A DNA stretch of 64,000 nt from Candidatus Bathyarchaeota archaeon (GTDB lineage Archaea; Thermoproteota; Bathyarchaeia; Bathyarchaeales; Bathycorpusculaceae). The notes beneath the pieces are model-generated. The model was not told the DNA's origin. It saw only the letters and a list, made by a program, of their open reading frames with translations, and searched no databases. Shown here piece after piece: positions 1 through 8,909 of this stretch; position 1 is the stretch's first letter; each line of letters begins with the position of its first letter. A program made the position numbers and the translations under genes. The DNA lies in contig JAOZIH010000004.1 of NCBI GenBank assembly GCA_026014545.1, positions 1 to 64,000 on the forward strand, given 5' to 3'.

Positions 1-21
1 CATGGCTTAGCCGCCGCTGCA

Positions 22-552
22 CTATGATTGCTTTCGTTCTGTGGGTTCCTCCGCGTTTTTCTTGTTTAGCTCTATCAGGTCGCCTAAAGTTGTCTCGCGG
101 CTCGGTAACCTTAGCATTGTAGGCGCAGCTTCATCTTTCACTGGAACAAGCAGCTTGATTTTCAAGGCATGCTCAAGCTTCGCAGCAAGAACATTGTCAG
201 GCTCCATTTTCCCGGTTTCAATCTTGCTTAAAACTGAGGCCTTCTCATTTATTCTCTTGCCAAGCTCTTCATGTGTAAGCCCCAGTTTTTCTCGCGCCTG
301 CCTTATCTTGACAGGATAATCGTTCACAACTTCCTGGGTAATTTCCACCTTGGCTTGTGCAGGCTTCTTTTTCTGGGTAAACGACGCAGGCGCTAACAGC
401 TTTTTCGGCTGTCTCTGGCCTAACTCTGTCTCTTCTTCAGTGATTATCTTCCCATGTTTTGCACATTCAGCGCATACCATTAGTTTAGCGCCTTCGATTA
501 CAGCGTGGATTGGTGCGCCGTGAATTTTGCGGCCGCAGACTTCGCATCGCAA
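22..552 (-). CDS. MBF1-type transcription factor (zinc ribbon + HTH)
   Basis: This is a 176-residue archaeal multiprotein-bridging-factor-1 homologue. The N-terminus carries a small zinc ribbon (C3-x2-C6 and C27-x2-C30). A basic linker follows, and then a Cro/C1-type helix-turn-helix at about residues 80-135, whose core reads LTHEELGKRINEKASVLSKI. That order and length are the usual ones for archaeal MBF1. Family knowledge: MBF1 bridges TBP and activators in eukaryotes, and in archaea it associates with ribosomes and transcription. An AGGTGA motif lies upstream of the start. The gene is divergent from the PUA-domain gene across about 80 bp. The assignment is firm; the exact cellular role is not. 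Confidence 0.9.
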   Translation of the reverse strand: MRCEVCGRKIHGAPIHAVIEGAKLMVCAECAKHGKIITEEETELGQRQPKKLLAPASFTQKKKPAQAKVEITQEVVNDYPVKIRQAREKLGLTHEELGKRINEKASVLSKIETGKMEPDNVLAAKLEHALKIKLLVPVKDEAAPTMLRLPSRETTLGDLIELNKKNAEEPTERKQS

Positions 553-632
553 TGCACATTCACCTATACTGTTTTTATTATGTGGTAATGTTTATAGTTG
601 TCGAAACAAAAAGGGCGCATCGGTGAATATAA

Positions 633-1103
633 GTGGATAGTGATTTGCAGCGGCTTAGGAGCAGCGCTGATTACCAGTTCGGAAAAGGCGTCGGCGCGGT
701 ACTGTTCCCGGAAAACGTTGAGGTCTTGTATTCAAAGGCCACTGGAAGAATCCGCTATGTGAATCTATGTGGCAAGAGACTTGCAACCCTTCGCCCCATG
801 GACGGTTTGCTATCCTTAAGTATAAACGCGGCAAAGTGCATTGCTAAAAATGCCGCTTTCGCCCGCTGTTTCGTCACGGTTAGAAAAGATGTTTCACAGG
901 TTATTGCTGCTGGAGGCGACGTTTTTGCGGCGCACATAGTCAAAGTTGATGATGCCATTCATGCCAAGGATGAAGTTATCATAGTCGATGAGGAAGGACA
1001 GGTTTTGGCTGTTGGCCGCGCCTTGTTGTCAAGCGCTGAGATGAGGGCGTTTAAGACAGGCGTCGCCGTTAAGGTTAGGCACGGCAGCATGAAGGAAAGT
1101 TAA
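633..1103 (+). CDS. PUA-domain RNA-binding protein
   Basis: A 156-residue protein with a PUA fold in the C-terminal half (about residues 75-150), marked by the glycine-rich stretch VIAAGGDVFAAHIVKVD, a DEVIIVDEEG strand pair and AVGRALLSS. The N-terminal half resembles the small domain that precedes PUA in archaeal tRNA-guanine transglycosylase-like proteins. Such stand-alone proteins are thought to bind structured RNA, but no catalytic domain is visible here. The start is GTG at 633, six nucleotides after a GGTGA Shine-Dalgarno site. It lies 44 bp upstream of the NAC gene on the same strand, which suggests a translation-related operon. Confidence 0.8.
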   Translation: MDSDLQRLRSSADYQFGKGVGAVLFPENVEVLYSKATGRIRYVNLCGKRLATLRPMDGLLSLSINAAKCIAKNAAFARCFVTVRKDVSQVIAAGGDVFAAHIVKVDDAIHAKDEVIIVDEEGQVLAVGRALLSSAEMRAFKTGVAVKVRHGSMKES

Positions 1104-1147
1104 GTATATGAGTTGCTGCTGTAGAATAGTTTGTGGAGCTGTTTCCT

Positions 1148-1510
1148 ATGCATAGGCGCATGAGTCCTCGAGAAACAAGGCGCATGATGCAGCGCATGGG
1201 CATGAACATGGACGCTGTCCCCGACGTGGAGCAAGTGGTCATAAAAACAAGCAGTAAAGAGATAACGATTGAGCAGCCTGAAGTAGCCATTCTTGAGATG
1301 CAGGGACAAAAAATCTTCCAGGTCATCGGCGGAAAAGTCACCGAGAAAGCACCTGAACGCACAGCAGCCAGCGCGCCAAGGTTCACAGTGTCTGAGGAAG
1401 ACGTGAAGCTCGTGGCTGACCAAACAGGCAAAAGCGTGGAAGAAGCCAGAAAAGCGCTGGAAGAATGCGAGGGCGACTTGGCAAAAGCGATATTGCTGCT
1501 TCAATCATAA
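1148..1510 (+). CDS. nac: Nascent polypeptide-associated complex protein (archaeal NAC)
   Basis: This is the archaeal homologue of alpha-NAC, a ribosome-associated chaperone that contacts nascent chains. The methionine- and arginine-rich N-terminus (MHRRMSPRETRRMMQRMGMN) is typical of the family. The NAC beta-barrel follows (about residues 30-70, with EQVVIKTSSKEITIEQPEV). A C-terminal UBA domain starts at FTVSEEDVKLVADQTG and ends AKAILLLQS. I chose ATG 1148 because a GGAG site at 1135-1138 sits nine nucleotides upstream; a GTG at 1133 would add five residues. The length of about 120 residues is normal. Confident assignment. Confidence 0.93.
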   Translation: MHRRMSPRETRRMMQRMGMNMDAVPDVEQVVIKTSSKEITIEQPEVAILEMQGQKIFQVIGGKVTEKAPERTAASAPRFTVSEEDVKLVADQTGKSVEEARKALEECEGDLAKAILLLQS

Positions 1511-1591
1511 TTTTCCTTCCTGTTTCCCATGCGCTATCGAGTAAACATGGCTAAAATTTCGTTTCTGGTTTCAAGTATTCCTATATAGCAC

Positions 1592-2554
1592 ATGCGCTAT
1601 ACGTGTTTCCCGAGAAGAAGGGGTTGGAGGGTGCTTCACGCTTCTGACGTTACAGTGGTCGGACACTTCACCATAGACACTATACACTTGCCAAGGCATT
1701 CGAGCACAGTCACTATTTTAGGTGGCGCGGCGGCGTATGTTTCTCTTGCAGCAAGACGCTTAGGCGCGTCGGTTTCCGTTATCTCCAGGGTTGGCGGAGA
1801 TTTCCCAGAAGCGTACTTGTGGTGGCTTGGCGCAGAGGGCATAGACCTTTCCAGCGTTACTAAACGCGATGAGGAGCAGACCACACGGTTTAAGCTAGAA
1901 TACAGCAGCGATTTAGCAGAGAGAACGCTCAAACTAACAAGCAAAGCTTCTGCGCTGGATACATGCGACTTGCCGCAGTTTCTATGCGCCAAAGCAGTTC
2001 ACATCGCGCCTGTCGCCGGCGAAGTCTCCTACGAGGCGGTCGAGCGGCTAAGGGCTTCCGCAGAGGTTTTATCTCTTGACCCGCAGGGTTTACTGCGCAG
2101 CTTCGACGAAGATGGCGCTGTAACGCTGCAGGCGCAATCAGACCCGCGCATACTCAGTCTCATTGATGTCTACAAATCGTCACAAGATGAACTTAGCGCG
2201 TTAACTGGGCATGCTGACTTAAGGGCGTCGGTAAAGGCGGTTCATGACTTCGGGGTTGAAACCGTAATCGTCACATTAGGCGCTAAAGGCGCTCTGCTCT
2301 CTGAGAACGGCGTGCAATATACTATTCCCGCGTGCCGCTCCAGAAAAGTGGTTGACCCTACAGGCGCAGGAGACACGTTCATAGGTGGCTTCTTAGCCGA
2401 ATACATTCGACAGAAGGACCCGCTATGGTGTGCTTGCGTAGGCTCTGCGGCGGCTTCGCTTGTTGTCGAGGGCGTCGGGCCCACTTTTTTCGGAGAAAAA
2501 GAGGAAATTTATGAGAGAGCCCGCGGCATTTATGAAAAAGAAATTAAGCAATGA
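1592..2554 (+). CDS. PfkB-family carbohydrate/nucleoside kinase
   Basis: A 320-residue ribokinase-fold kinase. The N-terminal GGAAAYVSLAARRLGA segment matches PfkB signature 1. The C-terminal DPTGAGDTFIGGFLAEY matches signature 2, with the catalytic aspartate in GAGD. Substrate cannot be told from sequence; archaeal members phosphorylate sugars, nucleosides or ADP-linked substrates. The first 13 residues before HASDVTVVGH are unusually basic. A GTG at 1631 directly follows GGAGG, so either start is possible. A TATA-like CCTATATAG lies just before ATG 1592. It is followed after 25 bp by a small zinc-finger gene and then thrS. Confidence 0.85.
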   Translation: MRYTCFPRRRGWRVLHASDVTVVGHFTIDTIHLPRHSSTVTILGGAAAYVSLAARRLGASVSVISRVGGDFPEAYLWWLGAEGIDLSSVTKRDEEQTTRFKLEYSSDLAERTLKLTSKASALDTCDLPQFLCAKAVHIAPVAGEVSYEAVERLRASAEVLSLDPQGLLRSFDEDGAVTLQAQSDPRILSLIDVYKSSQDELSALTGHADLRASVKAVHDFGVETVIVTLGAKGALLSENGVQYTIPACRSRKVVDPTGAGDTFIGGFLAEYIRQKDPLWCACVGSAAASLVVEGVGPTFFGEKEEIYERARGIYEKEIKQ

Positions 2555-2579
2555 CGTCTATTGTAGTGCGTAAAGCTGT

Positions 2580-2804
2580 GTGGAGACAAAAACTTTGGGT
2601 CGTATAGACAAGGGGGTCAAATGCAGCGTGGCCGGTTGCAGCGGTGAAGCTGTCCGTTCGCTTTCCTTTCAAAAAGCCAAGTCTGCTGGCTTAAACGTCG
2701 GCAGCAGCGAAAAGCGCGTTTACGTTTGTAGGGAGCATTATAAGGAGTTTAAGAAGAAGACTAAAAAGGATAAAACTATTGATAAGTGGCGTTACAGCGC
2801 CTAA
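2580..2804 (+). CDS. Small putative zinc-binding protein upstream of thrS
   Basis: A 74-residue basic protein with two metal-ligand pairs, C-x4-C (KCSVAGCSG) and C-x2-H (YVCREHYKEF), followed by a lysine-rich tail (KKKTKKDKT). The layout suggests one zinc site and nucleic-acid binding. I do not recognise a named family. It starts on GTG and lies 14 bp before the thrS start, in a row of same-strand translation genes, so a ribosome- or tRNA-related role is plausible but inferred. Confidence 0.7.
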   Translation: METKTLGRIDKGVKCSVAGCSGEAVRSLSFQKAKSAGLNVGSSEKRVYVCREHYKEFKKKTKKDKTIDKWRYSA

Positions 2805-2818
2805 GAGAGTGAATTTGC

Positions 2819-4696
2819 ATGCGAATACTCCAGTTGCATTCCAACTTCATTGTGTTCAAGCCTATTGAGAAAGAAATAGCCATGGCCGAAGAAGACAGCA
2901 AAGAAGAACGCCGCGTTGAAGAAGTTGTTGTGCTCTTTACCGCCGTCGAGGAAGGAGACGACGCAGTTTTAGCGCAGAAAGCCATAGATGATGTGGCGGC
3001 TTTCCTGGCGAAGCTTAAGGTTAACCGAATTCTGATTTACCCGTTTGCGCATTTAAGCAGCAACCTGGCTAAGCCCTCTGAAGCGCTTAAGGTAATAAAG
3101 GCCATGGAAGCCTACGCGAAGAAGAAGGGAATTGAAACCTACCGTGCACCCTTTGGATGGAACAAGCAGTTCACCATTTCCATCAAAGCGCATCCACTGG
3201 CGGAGCAAGCCCGCTCCTATGCGCCCGCGGCTGCAGAGGCCGCTGCCAAGCCGGAGGAGAAGGTTTCTGAAGCGCTGAAAGCGGAGGAGAAGCTGAAGTC
3301 TTATTGGCACATTCTCAAGCCTGATGGCGAGCTTACGCCAATTGAAAACTTTAACTTTAAGGGGCATAGGAACCTTGAAAAATTCGCTAAATATGAGATC
3401 TCGAAGGTACGCGCAAGCCAGCAGATGCCGCCGCATGTGCCCTTGATGAAGCGGCTGGAAATAGCTGACTATGAGCAGGGCAGCGACCCCGGAAACATCC
3501 GCTGGTACCCGAAGGGGCGTTTGATCAAATCGCTGCTGGAGCAGTTCGTGACTTCCGAGATGATTGCCTACGGCGCTATGGAAGTGGAAACGCCTGTCAT
3601 GTACGATTTTAATCATCCCAGCTTAGCGAATTATCTGAATCGGTTTCCCGCACGGCAGTATCTGCTGAAAACGGAGGACAAAGAGCTTTTCCTAAGGTTC
3701 GCCGCGTGCTTCGGGCAGTTTCTGATGATGCATGATGCCCAGTTCTCATATAAGCAGTTGCCGCTTAAGGTTTACGAGTTAACCCGCTACAGTTTTAGAC
3801 GCGAAAAAAGCGGCGAAGTCGTAGGCTTAAAGCGGTTACGCGCGTTCACCATGCCCGACTGCCACGCCTTCTGCGCTGATCTGGAACAGGCGAAACAGGA
3901 GTTTAAGAAGCGCTTCAACTTGTGCATAAGCGTTTTGAGCAGCATCGGCTTGTCAAAAGATGATTATGAGATTGCCATGCGCTTCACAAAGGATTTCTAC
4001 GAAGAAAACAAAGACTTCATTGCGGAACTGGCCAAAATCTTCGGCAAACCCATGCTGGTGGAAATGTGGACAGAACGTTTCTTCTACTTCGCGCTTAAAT
4101 GGGACGCTAACTTCGTGGATAATCAGGACAAGGCAGCGGCGCTTTCCACAGATCAAATAGACGTTGAAAACGCAAAGAGATACGAAATAACTTACGTAGA
4201 CGAGAAAGGCGAGAAGCAGCATCCGCTGATTCTGCACTGTTCACCCAGCGGGGCCATCGAAAGATGCGTATATGCACTGCTGGAAAAAGCCTATAGAGAA
4301 CAGCAAAGCGGCAAATTGCCAATGCTTCCCTTGTGGTTGTCGCCTACACAAGTGCGGTTAATACCTATCTCAGACAGCTTTACGGAGAAAGTCGAGGAAA
4401 TCGCCCGCAAGATAGCTGAGCACAACATACGCGTGGACATTGATGACCGAGCTTTCACGTTGCAGAAGAAAATCCGCGAAGCAGAGATGGAGTGGGTGCC
4501 CTACATCATCGTAGTAGGCCAAAGAGAACTCGAATCAGGTGTCCTTGCAGTGAGAGATCGAGAAGCACATGGTAAAGTGCAAAACTTGAAGATAGAAGAG
4601 CTAATAACGAGAATCATTGACAAACTCCAAGGCAAGCCGTTTAAGCCATTACCCTTGCCCTTGAATCTCTCCAAGCGACCGCAATTCTACGGTTAA
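2819..4696 (+). CDS. thrS: Threonyl-tRNA synthetase, archaeal type
   Basis: Class II synthetase of 625 residues that charges tRNA-Thr. The first 140 or so residues form the archaeal editing domain (related to D-aminoacyl-tRNA deacylase), including the [18 protein letters not shown] region. The catalytic core shows motif 2 ([20 protein letters not shown]), zinc-site residues in AACFGQF and MPDCHAFC, and motif 3 ([15 protein letters not shown]). The anticodon-binding domain begins near [16 protein letters not shown]. The length is normal for archaeal ThrRS. An alternative start at ATG 2882 (MAEEDSK) would remove part of the editing domain, so I keep 2819. Confidence 0.97.
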   Translation: MRILQLHSNFIVFKPIEKEIAMAEEDSKEERRVEEVVVLFTAVEEGDDAVLAQKAIDDVAAFLAKLKVNRILIYPFAHLSSNLAKPSEALKVIKAMEAYAKKKGIETYRAPFGWNKQFTISIKAHPLAEQARSYAPAAAEAAAKPEEKVSEALKAEEKLKSYWHILKPDGELTPIENFNFKGHRNLEKFAKYEISKVRASQQMPPHVPLMKRLEIADYEQGSDPGNIRWYPKGRLIKSLLEQFVTSEMIAYGAMEVETPVMYDFNHPSLANYLNRFPARQYLLKTEDKELFLRFAACFGQFLMMHDAQFSYKQLPLKVYELTRYSFRREKSGEVVGLKRLRAFTMPDCHAFCADLEQAKQEFKKRFNLCISVLSSIGLSKDDYEIAMRFTKDFYEENKDFIAELAKIFGKPMLVEMWTERFFYFALKWDANFVDNQDKAAALSTDQIDVENAKRYEITYVDEKGEKQHPLILHCSPSGAIERCVYALLEKAYREQQSGKLPMLPLWLSPTQVRLIPISDSFTEKVEEIARKIAEHNIRVDIDDRAFTLQKKIREAEMEWVPYIIVVGQRELESGVLAVRDREAHGKVQNLKIEELITRIIDKLQGKPFKPLPLPLNLSKRPQFYG

Positions 4697-4776
4697 TATA
4701 TGAAGCATATAGATCACTGCCAAAAAATATATCAGATAATAGGTATAATAAAAGCGCCAATACCGAAGTGAAGGCT

Positions 4777-5667
4777 ATGGAAAAAGAGCTGCAAGTCTAC
4801 ATAGACGGCGCTTACTATCCGAAGTCGCAGGCTAAAATCTCTGTTTACGATCACGGTTTACTCTACGGCGACGGAGTTTTCGAAGGCATCCGCGCCTACA
4901 ACGGTGTCGTCTTCAAACTAAAGGAGCATATTGACCGCTTGTACCGCTCAGCCCACGCTATCATGCTCAAGATACCCTTGACAAAGGAAGAAATGACGCA
5001 GGCAGTTGTTGAGACGCTGCGCAGAAACAAGCTGAAAGACGCATACATACGCCTTGTAGTAACCAGAGGCGTAGGCGACCTCGGCTTAGATCCACGGAAG
5101 TGCCCGAAGCCCTCGGTGATTATTATAACTGACTCGATTTCCATAATGTCAAAGGAAGCTAAAGAAAAAGGCATCTCCGCAATGATTAGCTGGGTCAGAC
5201 GAAACTCCGTTGATGCATCCACACACGAGATAAAATCACTAAACTACCTCAACAGCGTATTAGGCAAGATAGAAGCCACTGCAAGCGGCGCTGACGAAGC
5301 TATATGCTTAGACAAAAATGGCGTCATTGCTGAGGGAGTAGGCGAAAACCTATTCATCGTCAAGGACGGAAAAATCTTCACGCCGCCAAGCAGCACCGGC
5401 GCATTAGCAGGCATCACAGCGCAATTTGTAATCAAGCTTGCTAGAAGCTTAGGATACGAAGTAACCGAGTTCAACATTACGCCGTTCCAGTTATTCACTG
5501 CTGATGAGGCATTCTTTACAGGCACCGCGGCGGAGATTGTGCCCATCAGAGAAGTAAATAAGCGGCAAATAGGCGATGGAAAACCTGGGCCTGTCACGAA
5601 AAGGCTTATGGACGCTTTCCAGAAGGCAGTTGCTGATCCAGCAGAAGGCGTGCCAATTTATCAGTAA
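4777..5667 (+). CDS. ilvE: Branched-chain amino acid aminotransferase
   Basis: A fold-type IV PLP enzyme of 296 residues that transfers amino groups between glutamate and the keto acids of Val, Leu and Ile. Diagnostic segments are [20 protein letters not shown] near the N-terminus, the PLP lysine in [17 protein letters not shown], and the phosphate-binding [13 protein letters not shown] chose ATG 4777 because it gives the usual [11 protein letters not shown] beginning; a GTG at 4768 would add three residues. It is transcribed away from thrS with an 80 bp gap and converges on the next aminotransferase. Confidence 0.95.
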   Translation: MEKELQVYIDGAYYPKSQAKISVYDHGLLYGDGVFEGIRAYNGVVFKLKEHIDRLYRSAHAIMLKIPLTKEEMTQAVVETLRRNKLKDAYIRLVVTRGVGDLGLDPRKCPKPSVIIITDSISIMSKEAKEKGISAMISWVRRNSVDASTHEIKSLNYLNSVLGKIEATASGADEAICLDKNGVIAEGVGENLFIVKDGKIFTPPSSTGALAGITAQFVIKLARSLGYEVTEFNITPFQLFTADEAFFTGTAAEIVPIREVNKRQIGDGKPGPVTKRLMDAFQKAVADPAEGVPIYQ

Positions 5668-5687
5668 AGGTTTCATTAGCTTTTTTG

Positions 5688-6887
5688 TTAGCTTTTCACG
5701 AATCTTTCTATTTCGTTAAATGCTTGCTCCAGCGTCTCGATTGGAGGCAGGAACACTATACGCACATGCCCGGCGCCATAAGCAGGGTCAAAGCCTGAAC
5801 CGTGCACCAGTAGAACACCTGTCGCCTTTAAGAGTTCAATGGCGAATTCCATGTCTGTCTTCCATCTTGCGCCGACACCGTGAATTTTCGGGAACACGTA
5901 GAATGCGCCATCAGGCTTTGCGCAGCTTACACCTTCAATTTCATTCAATCGCTTCAACGCATAGTCTCGCCTAACTCTCAGCCTTTCAACCAAATCTTTT
6001 ATGTGATCCTGCGGGCCTTTCAGCGCAGCCACTCCTGCAACTTGAACAGGCGTGTTGGCGCAGATTCTTATGCGCTGCTCTTTTTCTATGCTTTCTTTCA
6101 ACTCCTGCAACTCGCCATTCTGGTCGTGGAAATATATATAGCCAAGCCGCCAGCCCGTCATGAGATACACTTTTGAGAATCCGTTCAAGCCTACAACTGG
6201 GATGTCTTTGGCTAAGCGTGCTGTGCTCTCGTATTCTTCAACATATCGTATCTGATCGTAAATCTCATCTGACAGAACCAACAGATCGTGCTCGCCTGCT
6301 ATATCCAATATCTCCTTAACCACTTTCTTCCTGTAAAGCGCGCCTGTGGGGTTATTTGGATTAATTATCACTATAGCCCGTGTTTTCTTCGAAATTTTTT
6401 TCCGCAAATCGTCAATATTCGGCTGCCAGTTTTCCTCCTCTACAGTTTCGTACGTAACGGGCTTTCCATAGTATGCCTTCGCGTAGGAGATGTACGGCGG
6501 ATAGGCGGGTCCAGGGACAAGGATTTCGTCTCCTTTCTCTATCAACGCTGATATGACCATTCTGATTCCTTCAGAGACGCCGGCGGTTACTAAGACGTTT
6601 TCCGCAGTTATGTCTATACCGTTGACTCTTTTCTCCTTTTCAGCTATAGCTCGCCTCAGTTCTGGTAGCCCTTCTGAAGGAGCATAATAGTTCTTTTCCG
6701 ATTGAATCGCATCACAAAGAGCTTGTTTAATGTGCGGTGGCGTTGGAAAATCAAATGCCACAGGGTCGCCTATGTTCAGGTAGAAAATTTTTCTACCCTC
6801 TGTGGCAAATGATCCAGCGCTGACTACTACATCACGTATTGCGTATTCAACAGACTTTGCACGTTTAGTGACTTTTATGTGCACCAC
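5688..6887 (-). CDS. Class I/II aminotransferase (alanine-aminotransferase-like)
   Basis: A 399-residue fold-type I PLP aminotransferase of the AlaT/AspC group. Visible motifs are NIGDPVAFDFPTPPHI, YYAPSEGLPELRRAIA, the NPNNPTGALY substrate loop, LVLSDEIYDQI with the PLP-contacting Asp and Tyr, and GFSKVYLMTGWRLGY with the Schiff-base lysine. LPPIETLEQAF ends the small domain. Archaeal homologues act on alanine or aspartate, but specificity is not decidable here. It starts on GTG and converges with ilvE, the two stops being only about 20 bp apart. Confidence 0.93.
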   Translation of the reverse strand: MVHIKVTKRAKSVEYAIRDVVVSAGSFATEGRKIFYLNIGDPVAFDFPTPPHIKQALCDAIQSEKNYYAPSEGLPELRRAIAEKEKRVNGIDITAENVLVTAGVSEGIRMVISALIEKGDEILVPGPAYPPYISYAKAYYGKPVTYETVEEENWQPNIDDLRKKISKKTRAIVIINPNNPTGALYRKKVVKEILDIAGEHDLLVLSDEIYDQIRYVEEYESTARLAKDIPVVGLNGFSKVYLMTGWRLGYIYFHDQNGELQELKESIEKEQRIRICANTPVQVAGVAALKGPQDHIKDLVERLRVRRDYALKRLNEIEGVSCAKPDGAFYVFPKIHGVGARWKTDMEFAIELLKATGVLLVHGSGFDPAYGAGHVRIVFLPPIETLEQAFNEIERFVKS

Positions 6888-7062
6888 TATTAAAGCCTCT
6901 GCATAACTTCACACTTGCACTATTCTAAAACATAAAGTTTCCGAAAAACCATTAAGTCAAAACAAAAGTGCATTGCTTCTTTGGATAAAGATTAGTCGTA
7001 ACCGTTGATTAACCTTTTATTTTTTGGGATTCATAATATTGAATCGTTTAGGTGAACTATGC

Positions 7063-8895
7063 GTGTTCGGTTGGAATGGTGTTTTCCTGCAGGTGGACTT
7101 AAGCAGGAATAAGGCAGTCGCAGAATCCTATGACGCAAGCTTGGCTTTGAATTTTTTCGGCGGCAGAGGTTTCGCTGCCAAGATTCTATGGGACAGACTA
7201 AAACCTGGAACTGATCCGTTATCGCCTGAAAATAAGCTTGTCTTCGCCGCTGGCCCATTAACGGGGATAGGCTTACCGAACAGCGGCAAATTTGTTGTAG
7301 CCGCAAAGAGTCCTCTTACAGGCGGCTACGGAGACGGGAACATTGGCAGTGCCGCGGCAGTTCAGATGCGCCGGGCTGGCTACGACGCAGTTATTATCGA
7401 GGGAAAAGCAGAGACACCGGTGATTCTGCACGTTAAGGATAAAACTGCTGAGTTTATAGACGCCAAAGACTTCTGGGGATTAAGCACATTTGAAACTGAA
7501 GACCAGCTAAAGAGCATTTACGGCCATAGCGCCGGCATTGTATCTATTGGCCCAGCAGGAGAAAACAGGGTCAAGTTTGCCACCGTTATTTCTCAGGAAG
7601 GCCGCTCCGGTGGAAGACCTGGCATGGGCGCTGTTATGGGCTCCAAGAATTTGAAAGCGGTGGTTTTTGAGGGCTCTGAAAGCTTGCCGATTGCTCAGCC
7701 TAAGGAGATGAAGGAGCTTAGCGCAGCAGGTTACCGTGAAGTGCTTACTCTGCCGCTTTACACGTTTTGGAAAAGGCAGGGAACAATGTCCACTATAGAG
7801 TGGAGTCAAGAAAACAGTGTTCTGCCAACTTTCAATTTTCGAGAGGCAGTGTTTGATAAGGCGGATAAGATAGGCGGGTTTGCCATGGAGAAAATCAAGG
7901 TCTCCAATCGCGGTTGCCCACAATGCAACATGACATGCGGCAACGTGGTTAGGGACTCGGATAGAAAAGAGGCGGAGTTGGATTATGAAAACGTGGCAAT
8001 GCTCGGCGCTAACATAGGACTAGGTAACCTTAGGCAAGCAGCAGCCTTAAACCGTATTGCAGACGAGTTGGGTTTAGACACGATTTCACTTGGGAACGTG
8101 CTGGGCTTCACCATTGAAGCTTCCCAGAAGCAACTAATTTCTGAAAAGTTGGACTGGGGGAAATTTGCAGAGGCCAAAGAGTTGATTAAAGACATAGCTT
8201 ACAGACGCGGTTTAGGCGCAACACTCGCTGAGGGAGTGCAAGCTGCAGCGGCAAAAATAGGAAATGACGCAGGCGATTGGGCAATGCATGTAAAGGGTTT
8301 AGAGGTTTCCGCTTATAATTGTCACGCTGCGCCAGGCATGGCGTTGGCTTATGGCACCAGCGCAATCGGCGCACACCACAAGGATGCATGGCTTATATCT
8401 TGGGAGGTTCACACAGACCGCGGAAGCTACGGCGAAGAAAAAATCAACAAAATTATAGAAATGCAGCATATCCGCGGCGGAGTTTTTGAATCTTTAACTG
8501 TTTGCCGTTTCCCAAGCATTTCGCTTGGTTTAGAGCTTCAATGGTACACGCGTTTTCTCCGTGCCACCACAGGCTTAGACTTCACATTGAATGCTTTAGC
8601 CGAAATGAGCGAACGCATCTGGAATCTGATTCGAGCTTTTTGGATACGTGAATACGGCAGCAAGTGGTCACAGGAAATGGATGTTCCCCCAGCACGATGG
8701 TTTAAAGAGCCGCTGACCGAGGGCGCGTTGAAAGGAGCCAAACTTGACTTGACAAGATATAACATTATGCTACGGCAGTACTACCAGAAGCGAGGATGGG
8801 ATGAGCGGGGAATACCGAAAAAATCGACACTGAAGAGGCTAGGGCTAGAGGATGTGGCCAAGCAGCTAAACAAGCACGTAAACTTAGCCGAATAG
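7063..8895 (+). CDS. Aldehyde:ferredoxin oxidoreductase family tungstoenzyme
   Basis: A 610-residue member of the AOR family, tungstopterin/4Fe-4S enzymes that oxidise aldehydes with ferredoxin. The N-terminal domain contains LNFFGGRGFAAKILWDRL and the GRSGGRPGMGAVMGSKNLKA pterin-binding signature. The cluster ligands are C-x2-C-x3-C in NRGCPQCNMTCGN, with a distant Cys in SLTVCRF. The start is set at GTG 7063 because GGTGA (7051-7055) lies seven nucleotides upstream; a longer form would begin at TTG 7024. The second pterin loop, usually DPRG-like, is replaced by AYNCHAAPGMALAYGTS, so substrate range may differ from classical AOR. It stands alone with its own T-rich promoter. Confidence 0.93.
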   Translation: MFGWNGVFLQVDLSRNKAVAESYDASLALNFFGGRGFAAKILWDRLKPGTDPLSPENKLVFAAGPLTGIGLPNSGKFVVAAKSPLTGGYGDGNIGSAAAVQMRRAGYDAVIIEGKAETPVILHVKDKTAEFIDAKDFWGLSTFETEDQLKSIYGHSAGIVSIGPAGENRVKFATVISQEGRSGGRPGMGAVMGSKNLKAVVFEGSESLPIAQPKEMKELSAAGYREVLTLPLYTFWKRQGTMSTIEWSQENSVLPTFNFREAVFDKADKIGGFAMEKIKVSNRGCPQCNMTCGNVVRDSDRKEAELDYENVAMLGANIGLGNLRQAAALNRIADELGLDTISLGNVLGFTIEASQKQLISEKLDWGKFAEAKELIKDIAYRRGLGATLAEGVQAAAAKIGNDAGDWAMHVKGLEVSAYNCHAAPGMALAYGTSAIGAHHKDAWLISWEVHTDRGSYGEEKINKIIEMQHIRGGVFESLTVCRFPSISLGLELQWYTRFLRATTGLDFTLNALAEMSERIWNLIRAFWIREYGSKWSQEMDVPPARWFKEPLTEGALKGAKLDLTRYNIMLRQYYQKRGWDERGIPKKSTLKRLGLEDVAKQLNKHVNLAE

Positions 8896-8909
8896 AAGAT
8901 TATGCGTGG

